From: an uncultured bacterium
GTDB taxonomy: Bacteria; Verrucomicrobiota; Lentisphaeria; Victivallales; Victivallaceae
Length of the DNA: 6,323 nt
Assembly: GCA_949286445.1 (NCBI GenBank)
Contig: CASECL010000081.1
Location: 1 to 6,323, forward strand
Direction: 5' to 3'
The position numbers and the translations under genes are program-made. Shown piece by piece: positions 1 to 6,200 of this stretch; the stretch's first letter is position 1; each line of letters begins with the position of its first letter. Below the pieces are notes generated by a model. That model saw only the letters and a program-made list of their open reading frames with translations, did no database searches and had not been told where the DNA came from.

Positions 1-780
1 ATTGTGGTAAAAATGGATATTTCGCTGAAAACTTTCCCCGGCTTTGCCTCTGCCACCGATGGAGTTCAGTTGCAGCGGCTTTACGATTTTTTCCAGCAGG
101 AGGTAAATAACGGGCTGCGCTGCCGGCTGGATTATACCTCCATGGCAACCGGAATGCGTTATGTCGAACTGGATTATTACGCCAGTCCGGGGGAATGTCA
201 ATCTCCTGACGAACGTGAAACCACTTCTGACGGATCATTATATATTCCGTCAACGCCGTCCGCCATGCAGAATATTCTTGCCTCGGTAACCACGTCCCTT
301 GACCGCATCAGCCGGGTGCGTTTTGAAGAAATATCCGATGGTATAATTCAAAATTTGAAACAATTGAACGGTTTCCTCAATGACCCGGCCATACGCCAGA
401 CTATCGCCCATGTTGAAAGCGCGGCGGAAAAACTAAATAACGGAGCAGACACACTCGGCCGGGTTTTCTCAGAAGAAAAACTGCAAGTATTGCTCGCTGC
501 ACTGGAAAAAGACCTTGACGCCATCGAAAGACTTGCCGCCGCGGCGGAAAAAGAGCTTGAAAATGCCAGAATAGCGGAAACTTCTTCCACTGTGCGGAAC
601 ACATTTTCCCAAACTGCGGCAAACCTTCAGGAAAACAGTTCAGCTCTTTCCCATACCCTTTTCAAACTCAACCGCACCTTGGATAATCTGCATGAACTGA
701 TTGAACTTCTCCGGGATGATCCATCCAGCATTATCAGCGGCAAACGCTCCCCCGCCCCCGGACATCAGGATAACCAATAG
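1..780 (+). CDS. MCE-domain (MlaD/PqiB-like) lipid-transport protein, 5'-partial
   Basis: This is the C-terminal part of a mammalian-cell-entry (MCE/MlaD) family protein. The reading frame is open through the first base (codon ATT precedes the GTG at 4), so the start, the expected N-terminal membrane anchor and most of the MCE beta-barrel lie outside the window. Counting from the GTG, residues 37-60 (GLRCRLDYTSMATGMRYVEL and following) match the end of an MCE domain, where the family has G-L-R-A-x-L ... L-T-G ... V-x-L-D. An IPSTPS segment at 81-86 follows, like the IPS/VPT-x-P-S that opens the helical region in MlaD/PqiB proteins. Residues 90-240 are almost entirely helical, with heptad-like runs rich in Leu, Ala and Glu (a periplasmic coiled-coil or needle). 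The tail LLRDDPSSIISGK resembles the common R-x-N/D-P-x-x-L-I-x-G-K ending. Known members bind phospholipids in the periplasm and work with an ABC transporter to move lipids between the membranes. Partner ATPase and permease genes would lie upstream. No PqiC-like lipoprotein gene follows; the next gene is convergent. Confidence 0.85.
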   Translation: MVVKMDISLKTFPGFASATDGVQLQRLYDFFQQEVNNGLRCRLDYTSMATGMRYVELDYYASPGECQSPDERETTSDGSLYIPSTPSAMQNILASVTTSLDRISRVRFEEISDGIIQNLKQLNGFLNDPAIRQTIAHVESAAEKLNNGADTLGRVFSEEKLQVLLAALEKDLDAIERLAAAAEKELENARIAETSSTVRNTFSQTAANLQENSSALSHTLFKLNRTLDNLHELIELLRDDPSSIISGKRSPAPGHQDNQ

Positions 781-848
781 GCAAAGGAAATCGATTCAAA
801 TCCGCCCGTCAGCCTGTAAGGAATTTCCTTATCCCGGAGGTGCTTGTA

Positions 849-874
849 CCGGGAAATAACGTATATTTTCCCGG
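849..874. repeat. 8-bp inverted repeat, possible RNA hairpin
   Basis: CCGGGAAA (849-856) and TTTCCCGG (867-874) are perfectly complementary around a 10-nt loop. It lies 69 bases after the MCE stop codon. The 3' flank (ATCCCCTC) lacks a U-run, so it is not a standard intrinsic terminator. It could protect the 3' end of the MCE mRNA or be part of a longer 3' structure. The function is inferred only from position. Confidence 0.35.
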
Positions 875-921
875 ATCCCCTCTATCTTCACTGCCTGCGG
901 CTCTTTCATGCATGACAGGAT

Positions 922-967
922 AAAAAAACGCCCGGCCGGAAATTTCTTTCCGCCGAAGCGTTTATTT
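922..967. terminator. Bidirectional intrinsic terminator between convergent genes
   Basis: AAACGC (926-931) pairs with GCGTTT (958-963). Inside it, CGGC + GGAAA pairs with TTTCC + GCCG around a short TTTC loop, with one bulged C. The stem is preceded by a run of seven A (922-928) and followed by TTTATTTC. Read on the minus strand it is a GC-rich stem followed by seven U, a classic intrinsic terminator 75 bases after the LacI-type stop codon. Read on the plus strand, the U-tract is interrupted by one A and the hairpin is 145 bases after the MCE stop, so it is weaker but plausible there. Placement between convergent genes supports use in both directions. Confidence 0.75.
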
Positions 968-1038
968 CAAAATGTATCAGCTTGCCGCGGGGAGCGGACT
1001 CATACCGGATCCGCAGCAAAAAAAATCCGGCACCACAG

Positions 1039-2106
1039 TTATCCTTTCAAATTCTTTACGGAATTTCTTATCACCAGTTCGCAAGGCAGTTTTCTGACCC
1101 GTACCGAGTTGTCTCCGGTGTTGAGCTGTTCCATCGCCAGACGCCCGATTTCCGGCAGCGGCAGACGGATCGTAGTCAATGGCGGTTCGGTAAACAACCC
1201 CAGCATCTGCCCATTGACACCGATTACACTTAACTCCTCCGGTATCTTCACACCGTCAGCTTTGGCATCCTGCATAAATCTCTGCGCAGTATAATCGCAC
1301 ATACAAAATACTGCGGTGGTATCTTTTCTGGTCTCTTTATACTCTTTCCAGATGGTGGACGGCTTTCCGCCATCCGCCTCACGGTTGAAAACCACCATAT
1401 CAATGGAAAACTTTTTACCGTGTTCCGCCATTGCCCGGGTCAACCCGCGGGACATCATCTGGGCATTGTAACCCATTTCCTGAAAATAATGTTCCCCGAT
1501 GAAACCGATATTGGTATGCCCCTGTTCAAAAAGATAATTTACCGCCATATACGCCGCCTGTTCAAAATCGGGCACAATGGAATTTACTCCGTCCAGTCCG
1601 CTTTCCCGCAGCAGATAGCACATGGCGAGATTTCTCTTTTGCAGAGCCAGAGCCAGACTGTAATTCAAATCCCCCAGAATAATGAATTTGCTGGTATGAT
1701 TATCATTCACGCAGTAAGGCAGTTTCTCCGGATAAAGCAAATAATCCACATCAGATTCGAAGATGGAAATATTTACATTCATCTCCTCGGTATTGTCAGA
1801 TATCGCGCCGAACATTATTTCAGAATAAAACGGAGCGAAACCGGCAGATGATCTGCGATTCAGCAATATCGCCAGTCCTCCGCTGTGCGGATACATGCGG
1901 AGCTTAAATGCCAGATCATTAGGTTCATAATTAAGCTCACGCGCGGCCTGAATGATTGCTTCTTCAGTTTGCGCGCTCAATCCCACTGTCCCGCCATTTT
2001 TATAAGTTTTGTTGCGCAGGAACATCGAAACCAGTCCAATGGAAACCCCTGCCCTTTTGGCAATGGCACTGATAGTAACTTTATTTTTTATTGGAGCATT
2101 AACCAT
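1039..2106 (-). CDS. LacI-family transcriptional regulator
   Basis: This 355-residue protein has the usual LacI-family length and architecture. Residues 10-33 form the helix-turn-helix (VTISAIAKRAGVSIGLVS and following) and 43-70 complete the headpiece and hinge (S-x-x-T-x-x-x-I, ELNYEPND, then KLR). From about residue 75 on is a periplasmic-binding-protein-like sensor domain. Its family landmarks are D180 in IVPDFEQAA, EQGHTNIGFIGE at 194-205, the C-x-x-D271-x-x-A region, G-x-x-I-P-E-E-L-S-V-I-G at 285-296, PPLTTIRLPLPEIGRLA at 308-324 and LPCELVIRNS at 340-349. Such proteins bind a sugar or nucleoside effector and control adjacent catabolic genes. Oddities are a recognition helix reading I-G-L-V-S-M where LacI has Y-Q-T-V-S-R, and an extended loop (NKTYKNGGTVG) between the HTH and the third helix. 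The ATG at 2106 lies 9 bases after the URO-D-like stop. A possible ribosome site AGAGGAAG (2128-2121) sits inside the preceding gene at a rather long spacing. It probably regulates the upstream lyase/URO-D genes and itself; this is inferred from context. Confidence 0.93.
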   Translation of the reverse strand: MVNAPIKNKVTISAIAKRAGVSIGLVSMFLRNKTYKNGGTVGLSAQTEEAIIQAARELNYEPNDLAFKLRMYPHSGGLAILLNRRSSAGFAPFYSEIMFGAISDNTEEMNVNISIFESDVDYLLYPEKLPYCVNDNHTSKFIILGDLNYSLALALQKRNLAMCYLLRESGLDGVNSIVPDFEQAAYMAVNYLFEQGHTNIGFIGEHYFQEMGYNAQMMSRGLTRAMAEHGKKFSIDMVVFNREADGGKPSTIWKEYKETRKDTTAVFCMCDYTAQRFMQDAKADGVKIPEELSVIGVNGQMLGLFTEPPLTTIRLPLPEIGRLAMEQLNTGDNSVRVRKLPCELVIRNSVKNLKG

Positions 2107-2115
2107 TTTTACAAA

Positions 2116-3126
2116 CTAAACTTCCTCTGGGTAATCAAGTCCGGTGGCACAGGATAACATGGTGAAAAAACTGCGCCGCGGTACATAAGAAGGTATGCTG
2201 TTGCCGCTGCCCAAAGCATACGCTCCATCGGCGGCAGCTCTTTCCAGCATGGCATACGAACGATCACGGATTTCCTGTTTAGATGCCCGGCAGAGGAAGC
2301 CCACATCAATCCCGCCAATAATCGCCAGGCGATCATGATAACGGTCATAAGCATCTTCTACCGGAAGCGTAGAATCCTCGTAAGAATGCCGGCCGTCAAA
2401 TTTGCACGCATTTATCACGTCTTCAATCAATCCGCAGTCGAACACATTGCCGCAGGAGTGCTGCAAAGCCGGTCTTCCGGCGGAATGAACCAGTTCAACG
2501 ATTTCCGCCGTCCGGGGCACAATAAGTTTTCTCATAAATTCAGGCGAGATCATCGGCTGCTGGGCAAATCCCCAGTCGTCATTGATGAAACAGGCACCAA
2601 CCTTGTCTGACTCCAGACAGCGTTCGTAGTGATGATAAAGTATTTTCCCAACCTTGTCGGTTACTGCCTCAGCCAGTTCAAAGTTATCATAAAGCATCAT
2701 GCAGAGATTATCATAACCGATTATGCCGATCACATTTTCCAGCAGTCCGTTCGGGCCATGGGCAATAATCTTCATACCGGAGGGAAGCTTGGTGTCAAAC
2801 AGCTGGGAATAATCATTTTTATCCACATCCGGCCAGGGGTATTTTTCAAAACTCTCCCAGGAATCAATCAAGGCTCCGTCATTTAACGAAATCGTCTTGC
2901 CATGTTCCTGCTCATGCCTGGGAAATTCCGGCAGGTAATTCCAGCCGACCATGAAATCAAATCCCAGTTTTTCCCAAGCCAATGCCCATTTATTCCAGTC
3001 TTTGCTTGCTCCATCAATCATGAGATCAAAAATATCAAAATCAATGGAAAATTCGAATGGAGTGGGACGATTCGGACGTTGTTTTGATAAAATCAGCTCA
3101 ATGTTTTCAAAGTCGGCTTTTCTCAT
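2116..3126 (-). CDS. URO-D/methyltransferase-fold protein (uroporphyrinogen decarboxylase-like)
   Basis: This 336-residue cytoplasmic protein belongs to the URO-D superfamily, which includes both uroporphyrinogen decarboxylase (HemE) and the cobalamin-dependent methyltransferases MtaA/MtbA/CmuA. The recognisable core is NDDWG at 182-186, P-x-x-S-P-E-F-M-R-K-L-I-V-P at about 191-204, the helix ending in SAGRP, then LQHSCGNV at 221-228 and IIGGID at 269-274. A glycine-rich GAYALGSGNSIPSYVP segment lies at 301-316. H223 and C225 match the HxC zinc pair of methylcobamide:coenzyme M methyltransferases, which argues against true HemE, as does the absence of a recognisable HemE N-terminal arginine signature. 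The third zinc ligand of MtaA (a late Cys) seems replaced around S307-N309. The ATG at 3126 is supported by AAGG (3140-3137) ten bases upstream. The gene is followed 9 bases later by the LacI-type gene and preceded by the lyase, suggesting a role in use of the released glycan or its methyl groups. The substrate is unknown. Confidence 0.88.
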   Translation of the reverse strand: MRKADFENIELILSKQRPNRPTPFEFSIDFDIFDLMIDGASKDWNKWALAWEKLGFDFMVGWNYLPEFPRHEQEHGKTISLNDGALIDSWESFEKYPWPDVDKNDYSQLFDTKLPSGMKIIAHGPNGLLENVIGIIGYDNLCMMLYDNFELAEAVTDKVGKILYHHYERCLESDKVGACFINDDWGFAQQPMISPEFMRKLIVPRTAEIVELVHSAGRPALQHSCGNVFDCGLIEDVINACKFDGRHSYEDSTLPVEDAYDRYHDRLAIIGGIDVGFLCRASKQEIRDRSYAMLERAAADGAYALGSGNSIPSYVPRRSFFTMLSCATGLDYPEEV

Positions 3127-3136
3127 TTATAAAGCA

Positions 3137-3140
3137 CCTT
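3137..3140 (-). promoter_or_regulatory. Ribosome binding site of the URO-D-like gene
   Basis: On the minus strand the sequence GAAAAGGTGCTTTATAAATG places AAGG ten bases before the ATG at 3126. This is the only purine-rich site here and supports this start. It begins only 12 bases after the 13-bp hairpin, so folding of that hairpin could affect ribosome access. Confidence 0.6.
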
Positions 3141-3152
3141 TTCTTACTTAAT

Positions 3153-3185
3153 TTACGGTGCGGGAGACCGATTCCCGCACCGTAA
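3153..3185 (-). repeat. Perfect 13-bp inverted repeat before the URO-D-like gene
   Basis: TTACGGTGCGGGA (3153-3165) and TCCCGCACCGTAA (3173-3185) are exact reverse complements around a 7-nt loop (GACCGAT). The stem is GC-rich inside an otherwise AT-rich gap. It starts 63 bases after the lyase stop and ends 26 bases before the URO-D-like ATG. On the minus strand it is followed by ATTAAGTAAG rather than a U-run, so it is a poor intrinsic terminator. It may be an mRNA-stabilising or processing hairpin that sets different levels of the lyase and downstream transcripts, a leaky terminator, or a DNA operator. A LacI-type operator would normally have half-sites abutting at a central CG, which the 7-base spacer does not give. 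Confidence 0.7.
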
Positions 3186-3248
3186 TTAATGTATCATGTT
3201 TTTATAAAAATACAAATTTATTATAAAAACTTTAATTATATTTTTTAC
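3183..3248 (-). promoter_or_regulatory. AT-rich gap, candidate promoter region for URO-D-like/lacI pair
   Basis: The stretch just after the lyase stop has only 6 G/C in 66 bases. It contains a 12-base palindrome TTTTTATAAAAA (3199-3210), and the 9-mer TTATAAAAA occurs twice (3202-3210 and 3221-3229), giving TTTTTATAA repeats on the minus strand. Minus-strand TATAAT occurs twice, and a loose TTGTAT, 16-base spacer, TACATT pair is present. A promoter here would transcribe the 13-bp hairpin as a 5' leader of the URO-D-like/lacI mRNA. The composition could also simply be a spacer, and exact -35/-10 boxes cannot be fixed by eye. Confidence 0.35.
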
Positions 3249-6200
3249 TTACCAGGCAAACTTGAGCGTTTTGCCGTCAGCCTTCTGAATGGAAATACCG
3301 TCAGCTGTCGCTTCAGCCTTGATTTTGGACTTCATATTCTCCGGCGCAATTACTGCGGCAAACACACCGTCTTTGAAATTTTTGCCCAGCAGTTCAATGA
3401 CCTGACGGTCGGTGTTGGTCCAGCTCATTACCTTTTCAAAAGCCACTTTGCGTTCATAGTCAGATGGAGATATGTCGGAAACAACATATTTATTGCCGCT
3501 CTTCATGGTAAGTGTGAAATCCCGTCCGTCGGCAGCGGCAGTTTTAGCTCCGGTGAGCAACCGCAGTTTGGCATCAGTGGCATCTTCCAGTTTAATCCGG
3601 TCGGCGACAACCACGGCATGTTCAGCGGGCAGGAAAACCAGAATACGCTTGTATTCCGTCGGATTTTTGGTCAATTTCTTTTTGGCGTCCGGCAGCATGT
3701 AATAGGGAGCCAGATCGCAGTAATAGACACTGTAATCTTTGGTATTTTCCTTCTTGTAAACCTTGGGAGCCGGAGCACCTTTGGGCAAGTTATATACTTT
3801 GGCTTCACCAGTATCAAACCAGGCTCCGCCTTCGCCGGCCTGTCCGAGGAACTTTTTCGGATTGCGGCTGTCTCTGAAGGTTACCAAATTATGATTGGCA
3901 GTCATTTTTTCCCGGGCATATTCCATACCGGGAATAATGGAATCCGTGCCGACATAGAAACTGAAGTTACCCTGTTCCGGATAACAATGTCCGTTGGAAA
4001 GAGTGTTTCCCATGAATTTACGCGCACTGCTTCCAACAGCGTCACCGCAGCGCAGCCCCATAAAGGCGGCATCGGGATCAGCCCAGGAACTTCTGACTAC
4101 GTACACCCCCAGTTCATCGCCATTGTTGAACAACGGCAATTCACTCAATTCCGCGGCCTTAAGGTCAGGATTGAAATAGAAAAGTTCACGCCAGCTCATC
4201 GGTGCACTGTACTGGGAATTGAGAATTTTGGGTATTTCAATTTCTTTGGGTTCATTTTCTTTGCAGAGCAACGCCACTTTCTGGGTATAAGGGTCTTTAT
4301 TATAAGAAGCCAGCAGCATCCAGAAAGTTCCATTGGAGAACTGTTTGGGATTGGCATCACTGTAAACCATAAATCCGGCATTCTGCGGCAGCAGCATTGA
4401 AAGTCTGGCAAGTCCGGCTTTCTTCAAGGCAGGATTGCCCAGCATATCATACTTCACATTGAGCAGCGGAGTAATGAATGCCGCCACATCACAGTACGGA
4501 CGCAGACCGTAATCCTGATAAAGCACACCTTCAACCGGATAACCGTCAGCGGAATGAACACCCTCTACATAATAATAGTTGGCAATCATTTCATCAAGAT
4601 ATTTTTTGAGTTCGCCGGGTTTAATCGGGTCGGCATTATCGCCCCAGAGGGTAACGGCGGTAAGACCGTAAATTTTGTGAACAAACCAGTTATGGTTGGC
4701 CAGATACTGGCCGTAACGCCACATCCAGAATCCCATCCATTCATTGCTGAAAGCATAACGGACTGAATCAATCAGGCGTTTGCGCACTTTGGCCTTGAGG
4801 TCGGCAGGAAGTTCATCATAGAGCCAGTCATAAACCAGGGCAAAACCAAGCTGGGCATGAGCCAGCGGCAAATCCTGTTTGGGAATGCCCCAGTCAATCA
4901 GCATATTTACCCAGCGGTAAAGATGCTTTTTATAATTCTCTTTTGCGGCAGGATCGTCTTCAATAATATAGGCAGTAAGCAGCCAGGGAATTGAATCGCC
5001 CAGTTTGCGCAAGGGGTCTTCAGTTTCCATATTAGGCTTCGGCGGGAAAAATTTGCAGAAAGCATCCGCCTGGAATTTGATGGACTTTACCGCCTTGGCA
5101 AAACGGGGGTCCTTGGCACGGGCGCGGATCTGATCCAATGTAAGCCCCATGGGCAGAAGGCGGGGACGGGCATTTATTGCTTTTTCATTTACCGTGTAGA
5201 GGTCCGCACCATTCTCAATTTTGCCGAATTGTTCCATAAGAGCAGCCTTGCGGCGTTCAATGTGCTTATCACCCTGGGCAATCATTTTGGCCTTGGCCTC
5301 TTCATCAGAGAGGAAAGATACCGGCATGGCCAAAGTAAGCTCTTTTACCTCCGGGGTGTACTTAAGAGAAACATTTTTCCATTCCAGTTCCCCCTGAGTA
5401 TTCATCAGATAGCAAAGTACCCGGATCTGCTTGGTGCGGTCAGGAATACGGAAAGTAGCGGTTATCGGCATCCAGTCAAAAGTGCCGAGAGTGGGGATAA
5501 CCCGGTTGGGACGGGAAAGTTTCGGAGCAATAGTGAATTCACGTCCGTCACCGCCCATGCCGTCAAAGATGAAGACCACAACCGGTCCCTGCCCGTCCAC
5601 CAGATCCTTGCCTTTTACCATGGCGGAGAAAGTGGCCAGCTGACCGGCATATTTCTCAATACCCGGCAGGCTGGGAATACCATACTGCATGCGGGAAGGA
5701 GCATTGGGTGAAGACATCTTGCAAAGCGTGCTGCCGTCCGGAAGCGGTGAAAAAGTAAAAACGCCCTTTCCTCCGGCCGCCATAGCCCCCCAGCTGCGGT
5801 GCGGGGCGCGTGATCCGGACTGAACCAATTTTCCCAGATTGAGCAGTTCCGTGCCGGATTTGGCGTCCTTGAGATCGGGTATAGTCATTTTGGATAAATC
5901 TGTGGTTACCGCTGATTTTCCGCTGGCGGCGGAAGCACCGAGCACAAAGGGAGCCTTGGGGGTATCTGCCGCCGGAAATTTCGGGGCATTTTCAAAGGCA
6001 ATATCCCGGATGGCAAACTGCAGATAGTCAGGATCAGTAGTTTCAACTGTGGTATTGAAACGAATCATATTGCCGATACGGTCCGGATTGAAAAACGCCA
6101 TTTCTCCATTGCACTGAATGACACCATTTATGGCGAGGATGGCTTTTTTGGTTTCCCGGTTGACCCAGATATCCACCTTGGTCCACTTGGCCAAATTGAT

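Larger units (their letters stand above)
781..1038. other. Convergent intergenic region with inverted repeats
   Basis: These 258 bases separate the MCE gene from the convergent LacI-type gene. I see no plausible gene here: frames are short, and the one longer plus-strand frame (from 908) runs into the antisense of the regulator. The region holds at least three inverted repeats: AAGGAATTTCCTT at 818-830 (its right arm can also pair with AAGGAAAT at 784-791), CCGGGAAA/TTTCCCGG at 849-874, and the terminator-like hairpin at 922-967. There is also CCGGAT/ATCCGG at 1005-1030 around an A-run. No tRNA or recombination site was recognised. Confidence 0.7.

Noticed and set aside
4..6. GTG at 4 as the true start of the MCE gene
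   Set aside because: The frame is open upstream to the window edge, and the encoded protein begins in the middle of an MCE domain with no membrane anchor, so the gene must start further left.
1005..1030. CCGGAT/ATCCGG pair flanking an A-run as a second terminator
   Set aside because: The stem is only 6 bp with a 14-base loop, and the U-run would lie in the loop rather than after the stem, so it does not fit an intrinsic terminator.
908..1294. 128-residue plus-strand frame starting in the intergenic region
   Set aside because: Most of it is antisense to the LacI-type gene, its start falls just before the terminator hairpin, there is no convincing ribosome site, and the protein resembles nothing known to me.
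2116..3126. Annotation as hemE (haem biosynthesis)
   Set aside because: The HxCGN motif and glycan-locus context fit the methyltransferase-like branch better, and the N-terminal HemE signature is not seen.
3189..4400. 403-residue plus-strand open frame opposite the lyase
   Set aside because: It lies antisense to the C-terminal beta domain of the lyase, whose family motifs are clear. The translation is rich in Phe, Gly, Ile and His without recognisable motifs, as expected of an antisense shadow.
5797..5805. Second copy of CGGTGCGGG, shared with the 13-bp inverted repeat
   Set aside because: Only nine bases match, with no partner arm nearby, inside lyase coding sequence; most likely chance.
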